Below, in pieces: positions 6,984-10,724 of a stretch of 10,724 nt of DNA. Position 1 is the first letter of the stretch. Every line of letters begins with the position of its first letter. The notes beneath the pieces are model-generated. The model saw nothing but the letters and a program-made list of their open reading frames with translations, was not told the origin of the DNA and ran no database searches. The position numbers were made by a program, and so were the translations under genes. The DNA lies in contig CANRLB010000035.1 in the NCBI GenBank assembly GCA_947631365.1, positions 1 through 10,724 of the forward strand. Reading direction: 5' to 3'. This DNA comes from an uncultured Bacilli bacterium (GTDB lineage: Bacteria > Bacillota_I > Bacilli_A > RF39 > UBA660).

Positions 6984-7577
6984 ATGAATATAGATAAGTT
7001 AATAAATATTTTAAAAAAGGGCGAATTAGCAATAATTCCGACAGATACCACTTATGGAATAATATGTGATGCCACTAACGATGATGCTGTTAGAAAAGTA
7101 TTTTTAACTAAAAAAAGAGCTTTTAATAAACCATTAATTATTTTAGCTAGTGATATAGAAATGGTTATTAAATACACCAAAAAAATATCTTCTTTAGAGG
7201 AAGAAATAATTAAAGAATTTTGGCCCGGTCCTTTAACTATTTTACTTTTAAAAAATAGTTTAGTTAGTGATTTAGTTACTGCATCTTCTCCATTTGTAGG
7301 CATAAGAATACCTCGTGATCTTCATTTACAAAACATTATTAAAAGACTCGATTGTCCTATTGTTGCCACTAGTGCTAATTTATCAGGCGAAGAAGTGGTA
7401 ACAGATGTTTCCAATATAGATCAAGAATTAGCCAAAAATGTAAGTTACATATGTTATGGAAATAAAATAAGTGCCATTCCTTCTACTTTAATAAAAGTAA
7501 ACGAAAATAAAATCGAATTTTTAAGAGAAGGAATTATAGCTCCTAATATAAAAGAAGAATTTAAAAATAATATTTAA
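6984..7577 (+). CDS. tsaC: L-threonylcarbamoyladenylate synthase (YrdC/Sua5 family)
   Basis: The enzyme makes threonylcarbamoyl-AMP from threonine, bicarbonate and ATP, the first step of the t6A modification at position 37 of tRNAs reading ANN codons. TsaD, TsaB and TsaE then transfer the group. Visible family motifs are IPTDTTYGI (18-26), KKRAFNKPL (43-51), FWPGPLTILL (79-88), VGIRIPRD (105-112), PIVATSANLSG (125-135), IPSTLI (165-170) and REGII (181-185). At 197 residues it is the short, single-domain TsaC form without the Sua5 C-terminal domain. I chose ATG 6984, with AGGTGA four bases away and a promoter just upstream. The frame stays open back to 6906, but that would start inside the thioredoxin terminator. 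The stop overlaps the convergent minus-strand gene by four bases. Confidence 0.93.
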   Translation: MNIDKLINILKKGELAIIPTDTTYGIICDATNDDAVRKVFLTKKRAFNKPLIILASDIEMVIKYTKKISSLEEEIIKEFWPGPLTILLLKNSLVSDLVTASSPFVGIRIPRDLHLQNIIKRLDCPIVATSANLSGEEVVTDVSNIDQELAKNVSYICYGNKISAIPSTLIKVNENKIEFLREGIIAPNIKEEFKNNI

Positions 7578-8038
7578 AAGTTAATTAATTTTATTTCACT
7601 ATTAATTAATTTTTTTATTATCTTTTTTCTTTTTCTTCCTCTTACATCATTAAATAATTCTAGTTCTATCATTTCCCAAATTGGCACCCATCCACCAATA
7701 AGTAATATTTCCTTCCATAAAACGCTATTTTCAAAAAAAGTTGAAAGTGATAAAAAGGATATACCTATAAAAAATAAAAGAAGTTGAAATAAATTATTAT
7801 AATAATGATCATTAATAGTATTTATATATTCTTTATTCAAAGCATTAATTAACATTTCTTTAATATCTAAGTCATTATTAAAATTAATTTTAATATTTAA
7901 AACCAATTCATCTTTTTTAGATATATTTTTAGCTTCTTTAATTAAGTATTCAAGAAAATCATTAGCTATTTTTGTGTGATTATATTTTTCTAAAAAATCT
8001 TCTTTACTAAGTAAATCAATATCAATTATTTTTAACAT
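7574..8038 (-). CDS. Hypothetical membrane protein, 154 residues, two helices
   Basis: The N-terminal 80 residues are soluble, charged and alpha/beta in character. They are followed by two hydrophobic segments at about 82-101 and 108-124. A GGWVPIWEMIE motif ends the second helix, and a very basic tail follows (RGRKRKKIIKK), which by the positive-inside rule should be cytoplasmic, putting both termini inside. I have seen similar GGW-x-x-IWE proteins of unknown function in Firmicutes, but I cannot name the family. The start codon is one base after the stop of the PF06541-type gene, so they are co-transcribed from the promoter at 8711-8739. Its stop codon shares a TTAA with the end of the convergent YrdC gene. 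Function unknown; a partner of the membrane protein encoded before it is plausible. Confidence 0.8.
   Translation of the reverse strand: MLKIIDIDLLSKEDFLEKYNHTKIANDFLEYLIKEAKNISKKDELVLNIKINFNNDLDIKEMLINALNKEYINTINDHYYNNLFQLLLFFIGISFLSLSTFFENSVLWKEILLIGGWVPIWEMIELELFNDVRGRKRKKIIKKLINSEIKLINF
7581..7616 (+). terminator. Weak AT-only terminator of the YrdC gene inside the opposing gene
   Basis: TTAATTAAT (7581-7589) pairs with ATTAATTAA (7601-7609) around an 11-base loop, followed by seven T's (7610-7616). The stem has no G-C pair, so it is weak. It lies in the last codons of the minus-strand gene, where it encodes two Leu-Ile-Asn repeats. Confidence 0.5.
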
Positions 8039-8039
8039 A

Positions 8040-8693
8040 TTATTTCTTCTTTCTTTTAATTATTTTTAATTTTGGAAATGATTTAATCAATCGATTATAT
8101 AATTTTTTATTTTGTTTAAATAATTCTTTTTTAACTAATTCGGTCACATTTTCTGTATTATCCATCCGTATATTGTTAAATGATTTAGAAAAATGCAAAA
8201 TTATTACTAATGATAATATATTATCAGTAAGATAAACTAAAAACAAAATAATACTAATAGTTATTAAAAGATAATTTGGTAATAAATTAATAAGATTATT
8301 TATAAAAGGATTAATAACAAACATTACTATTACAGAGCCAATACCAAATAAAAGGGTATTTTCTAAACATACTCGACCATTAATATTAAATTTTTTATGA
8401 GAATAATCCCACCATCTTGTTTTAAAAAATTTTTCTAATAAATAACTTCCTAGATATTCGACTATTGTGCATATGATCATTGACATTGTGAATAATAAAA
8501 TAACATTGTTTTCATATCTTTTTAACAATAAAGAAATAAGTAAAACTGATTTACCATATATAGGACAATAAGGACCAATTAAAAAGCCACGATTAACAAA
8601 TTTGCCTTCTACGATATATAAGTCAATTACTTCAACTATCCATCCTAAAAAGGAATAAAACATATAAAATAAAAATAATTTAAATACTATCAT
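8040..8693 (-). CDS. Putative ABC-transporter-type permease, PF06541 (CmpB-like) membrane protein
   Basis: This 217-residue polytopic membrane protein has about five hydrophobic segments (roughly 3-20, 46-58, 64-84, 112-131, 141-167) and a basic C-terminal tail. Family landmarks are FLGWIVE (15-21), NRGFLIGPYCPIYG (34-47), VEYLGS (78-83), RWWDYS (93-98) and NGRVCLENTL (105-114). This pattern is that of PF06541, annotated as a putative ABC-transporter permease although its transport role is not firmly shown. It is the first gene of a two-gene minus-strand operon, and the next gene starts one base after its stop. It is preceded by a good extended -10 promoter. The start ATG at 8693 is served by AGGT in a very short leader. 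Confidence 0.85.
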   Translation of the reverse strand: MIVFKLFLFYMFYSFLGWIVEVIDLYIVEGKFVNRGFLIGPYCPIYGKSVLLISLLLKRYENNVILLFTMSMIICTIVEYLGSYLLEKFFKTRWWDYSHKKFNINGRVCLENTLLFGIGSVIVMFVINPFINNLINLLPNYLLITISIILFLVYLTDNILSLVIILHFSKSFNNIRMDNTENVTELVKKELFKQNKKLYNRLIKSFPKLKIIKRKKK

Positions 8694-8710
8694 ATATACT
8701 ACCTATAAAA

Positions 8711-8739
8711 ATTATATCAAAAAAGAGTTAAATTGCCAA
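8711..8739 (-). promoter_or_regulatory. Promoter of the PF06541 operon
   Basis: On the minus strand TTGGCA (8739-8734) is followed after 17 bases by TGA-TATAAT (-10 at 8716-8711), so it has both a fair -35 and an extended -10. The predicted start near 8704 leaves a leader of about 11 bases that begins with AGGT before the ATG at 8693. Confidence 0.8.
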
Positions 8740-8766
8740 TAATAGATAGATGAGGAATTATTATAT

Positions 8767-8800
8767 AAAAAAACATCTTTTTTATTTAGAGATGATTTTT
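8767..8800 (-). terminator. Intrinsic terminator of the amidase/LysM gene, possibly bidirectional
   Basis: CATCT and AGATG arms (8774-8778 and 8790-8794) are separated by 11 bases and flanked by A's on one side and T's on the other. In the minus strand seven T's follow the stem, just after the LysM stop codon. The plus strand also has T's after the stem. Confidence 0.7.
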
Positions 8801-8808
8801 TATTTTAT

Positions 8809-9745
8809 TTAACTTGGTAATATAAGAGTTTGACCAATTGATAAATTATTACTTGTTAGATTATTTAATTTTTTTATTTCATCAACCGTTGTATTATATG
8901 TTCTTGCAATACTATATAAACTATCGCCTTTTTTAACAGTATAAGTTAATTTATTATCTTCTGTAGTTGATGGTATTTTTAAAACTTGACCGATAGATAA
9001 GGTATTACTTGTTAAATTATTAAGAGATTTAATACTATCAACAGATACACCAAATTTATTAGCTATACCATATAAAGTGTCACCTTTTGAGACAGTATAG
9101 GTTGTTGTTTTACTTGATGGCATTGAGACAATGAGTTTTTGGCCAATTGATAAATTATTGCTTGTTAAATTATTAAGTTTTTTTAATTCATCAACGGTTA
9201 AATTAAATTTATTAGCTATACCATATAGTGTATCACCACTTTGAACAATATAGATTTCTCCTTCTTCTGTTTCACTTTCTTCCTTTGGTATAAATAAAAG
9301 TTGACCAATTGATAAAGAATTATCTTTTAAATTATTAGCACTTTTTAATTCATCAACAGTAATACCAAATTTTCTGGCAATGCCCCATAAAGTATCACCA
9401 CTTTGAACTTTGTAGTATCCTTCCATACTTTCTGGTTCATAAGGTACACCAATATACTCAGCAATAGCTTTAACAACGGCTTCAGCCATTTCTTCCCAGT
9501 TATTTTTTATTTGACTTACATCATCACCCGTTGAATCAAGGAATCCATATTCAACAATAATTGATTCATTATTTGGAGTATCTCTTAAAATATAGTAATA
9601 ATCTTTAGCTGGATTACTAGGGAGTCTTCTTTGATAATACTTTCTAACATTTTGACCAGTCTTCTCTATTTCACTAGCAATTCTTTTAGATAAAGCATCA
9701 CTATTACGTAATGAATAGATTATTTCTGCACCATCGCCACCTGGG
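8809..9745 (-). pseudogene. 5'-truncated N-acetylmuramoyl-L-alanine amidase (Amidase_3) with four LysM domains
   Basis: The open frame runs from a TGA at 9753-9751 to the stop at 8811-8809. Its first part reads GGDGAEIIYSLRN, then RKYYQRRLPSNP, YYILRDTP and IIVEYGFLDS: the second half of an Amidase_3 peptidoglycan amidase, including the conserved Glu of the VEYGFL motif. The first half, with the DPGHGG zinc site and the second zinc histidine, is absent. After a short linker come four LysM wall-binding modules (about 9415-9280, 9252-9120, 9096-8970 and 8946-8812). The only in-frame ATG is at 9489, inside the amidase helix MAEAVVKAIAEY, and lacks a good ribosome binding site. A separate LysM-only gene is therefore unlikely. 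The homology stops near 9745, where the end of a putative mobile element begins. An intact form would cleave the wall amide bond; this one should not. Confidence 0.85.
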
Positions 9746-9765
9746 GATAGTCAATGTGTAGTGTT
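9735..9765. other. Putative integration junction (attL or attR) inside the amidase gene
   Basis: Amidase homology ends at the GGDG codons (minus strand, 9745-9734). Immediately upstream the frame meets a stop at 9753-9751 and then the end of the protease gene at 9766. The crossover should lie in this interval; the minus-strand CCCCAGG at about 9749-9743 is at the edge. The exact core cannot be fixed without the other end or the empty site. Confidence 0.5.
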
Positions 9766-10521
9766 TTATTTATCATTTTCTATTATTTCTTTGATTAAGG
9801 ACCATTTCCATACATAGCCTAAATCACTATCTTTGTTAATTCTTCCACTATAAATTCCTATTTCATGCATTACAGGGCCACCATATAAAGCAATTCCATT
9901 ATCGTCACTATCTATACCATTTTTATTATAATAAATAACTGGAGAGCCAGATTGACCCTGCCTAGTTTTGGCATCTATTAAAAATGCAGGCAATTGCATT
10001 CCTTTTATATTTAAATCTAAATCTGGTTCACTAGCTATTGTGCCAGTCGACCATATTGCAAACCTTCCTTGCATGGGGCTTACATTAAAACCAAAAGGAT
10101 ATCCAATTATAAATACATTTTCAGTAATTCTTGTTTTAAAATTGGGAGATAGTCTATAACAAAATTCATCAATATTATAATCTTTTAATTCTATTGCGAT
10201 TACATCTACTTTTTCTTTATATATAGGATGTTCTAACCACTTTACATTATTTTCGCTATCAATTAAGTCTAATGTGGTATTGCTCCAACTAATTCCAAGA
10301 TTGTTTTTAAATGGTAGCCATACTTTAATCTTGTTTGGAATGCTCATATTTGAATTTAAACATTCACCAGTCTCGTTATTTCTTCCTGTAACAACATGTC
10401 TATTTGTAATTAAATATACCTTTTTATTGCTATTTACCAAAAAACCAGTAGCACTTGCTAATTCAATATCGTTAAAATACAATGTTAGGTATAATGATTT
10501 CACAGAATTAATATCAATCAT
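9766..10521 (-). CDS. Cytoplasmic trypsin-like serine protease (chymotrypsin fold)
   Basis: This 251-residue protein matches the trypsin-like peptidase family (PF13365 type). The apparent triad is His42 in ITNRHVVTG, Asp106 in KVDVIAIEL and Ser191 in GQSGSPV; the oxyanion Gly is Gly189. FLVNSNKKVYLITNRH (27-42) is the usual first beta-barrel strand pair before the catalytic His, and FIIGYPFGF (137-145) is the usual G-Y-P motif. There is no signal peptide, transmembrane helix, PDZ domain or other regulatory domain, so it is probably a cytosolic stand-alone enzyme. It lies between the recombinase and the truncated amidase, as terminal cargo of the putative element. The ribosome binding site AAGGAGG (10540-10534) is 12 bases from the ATG, which is long. 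The substrate is unknown; a role in phage defence or element maintenance is a guess. Confidence 0.88.
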   Translation of the reverse strand: MIDINSVKSLYLTLYFNDIELASATGFLVNSNKKVYLITNRHVVTGRNNETGECLNSNMSIPNKIKVWLPFKNNLGISWSNTTLDLIDSENNVKWLEHPIYKEKVDVIAIELKDYNIDEFCYRLSPNFKTRITENVFIIGYPFGFNVSPMQGRFAIWSTGTIASEPDLDLNIKGMQLPAFLIDAKTRQGQSGSPVIYYNKNGIDSDDNGIALYGGPVMHEIGIYSGRINKDSDLGYVWKWSLIKEIIENDK

Positions 10522-10560
10522 TATGTTATACTTCCTCCTTTTTCATATAAGTAGTTTATC

Positions 10561-10597
10561 CTTTGCTATGTATTCTTTGCTCTATTTTAGAGCAAAG
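10561..10597. repeat. Inverted repeat with an extra direct half-site, operator-like
   Basis: CTTTGCTCT (10575-10583) and AGAGCAAAG (10589-10597) form a perfect 9-bp inverted repeat around ATTTT. A third CTTTGCT half-site lies at 10561-10567, 14 bases from the first. No T run follows on either strand, so it is not a standard terminator. In the minus strand the loop and one flanking base read TAAAAT, a possible -10 for the protease gene, so a regulator bound here could control it. Confidence 0.55.
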
Positions 10598-10601
10598 TTA
10601 A

Positions 10602-10724
10602 TTAAATATTATTTAATATGCTAAATTTGTAAAATATTTCGATGTTCTTATCTTTGTCTATAACTATTTTATCAATGATAGTTTGCATTAGTTCTCTTGT
10701 AGGATTTTCAATATTAATTAAAGA
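10602..10724 (-). CDS. C-terminal end of a probable large serine recombinase (partial)
   Basis: Only the last 40 codons are inside the window; the gene continues to the right. The sequence reads NPTRELMQTIIDKIVIDKD and then KNIEIFYKFSIL before the TAA at 10604-10602. The pattern 'TRE-L-hydrophobic-IDKI-x-I-x-K-D-K-x-IEI-x-YKF' is typical of the extreme C-terminus of large serine recombinases of the resolvase/invertase superfamily, used by phages and integrative elements of Firmicutes. The catalytic N-terminal domain cannot be seen, so the assignment rests on this short tail and on context: a truncated target gene lies about 860 bases away. It precedes the protease gene on the same strand, with 80 bases between stop and start. 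Confidence 0.65.
   Translation of the reverse strand, partial: SLINIENPTRELMQTIIDKIVIDKDKNIEIFYKFSILNNI

Larger units (their letters stand above)
9746..10724. mobile_element. Terminal part of a serine-recombinase integrative element (right part outside window)
   Basis: The segment carries a protease gene and the 3' end of a probable large serine recombinase gene, both on the minus strand, and abuts a truncated host gene. This arrangement is what a site-specifically integrated element end looks like. The extent, the other boundary and the remaining cargo are not visible. It is an inference from the truncation plus the recombinase fragment. Confidence 0.55.

Noticed and set aside
8809..9489. 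A separate gene for a secreted four-LysM protein starting at ATG 9489
   Set aside because: The ATG lies in the middle of the amidase C-terminal helix, has no good ribosome binding site and no signal peptide, and the same frame continues upstream with clear amidase motifs to about 9745.
9720..9776. A shifted frame across the junction reading H-I-D-Y-P, which could be the missing zinc histidine region plus a frameshift
   Set aside because: Only a few residues look suggestive, and the codons just before them bear no resemblance to an amidase and overlap the protease gene's end. Chance is more likely than a frameshift.
9968..10624. Plus-strand ORFs opposite the protease gene
   Set aside because: Both are antisense shadows of a protein with a recognisable catalytic triad, and they show no family features.
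1..10724. CRISPR arrays, tRNA or rRNA genes
   Set aside because: No regularly spaced repeats and no cloverleaf or rRNA-like segments were seen on either strand.

Overview
The window is very AT-rich DNA from a low-GC Gram-positive bacterium (Bacillota). The evidence is strong AAGGAGG-type ribosome binding sites, sigma-A promoters close to TTGACA-17-TATAAT, short T-tailed intrinsic terminators, a LysM-bearing wall amidase remnant and a collagen-like surface protein. TGA acts as a stop (end of the gene at 5183) and Trp is TGG, so the standard bacterial code applies. The compact, AT-biased style resembles uncultured gut Bacilli, but the lineage is an inference.

Layout. Positions 1-50 hold the terminator of a plus-strand gene lying to the left, followed by about 400 bases with no gene I can support. 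Two plus-strand units of unknown function follow: a 160-residue protein (468-950), then a bicistron of a 37-residue acidic peptide (1119-1232) overlapping a 386-residue coiled-coil protein (1225-2385). Next comes a CtpE-like P-type cation ATPase (2483-4753) overlapping a membrane-anchored cyclophilin-like protein (4740-5183), closed by a terminator. A collagen-like protein (5250-6530) precedes thioredoxin (6588-6890). A YrdC-type threonylcarbamoyl-AMP synthase (6984-7577) serves tRNA t6A formation. It converges on a minus-strand pair of membrane proteins: a PF06541 putative permease (8693-8040) and a two-helix protein (8038-7574).

The right end is the most informative part. A minus-strand N-acetylmuramoyl-L-alanine amidase with four LysM domains (8809 to about 9745) keeps its C-terminal catalytic half but has lost its N-terminal half, and the homology stops abruptly near 9745. 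Just beyond lies a cytoplasmic chymotrypsin-fold serine protease gene (10521-9766). At the window edge is the last 40 residues of what looks like a large serine recombinase (10724-10602). The simplest reading is that one end of a serine-recombinase-driven integrative element lies inside the amidase gene, with the protease as terminal cargo. The rest of the element and the missing amidase half would lie to the right, outside the window.

Several promoters share a style: a TGn-TATAAT extended -10 with a predicted leader of only about 11-13 nt that begins at or near a GGTGA/AGGT ribosome binding site (ATPase, YrdC protein, PF06541 operon).
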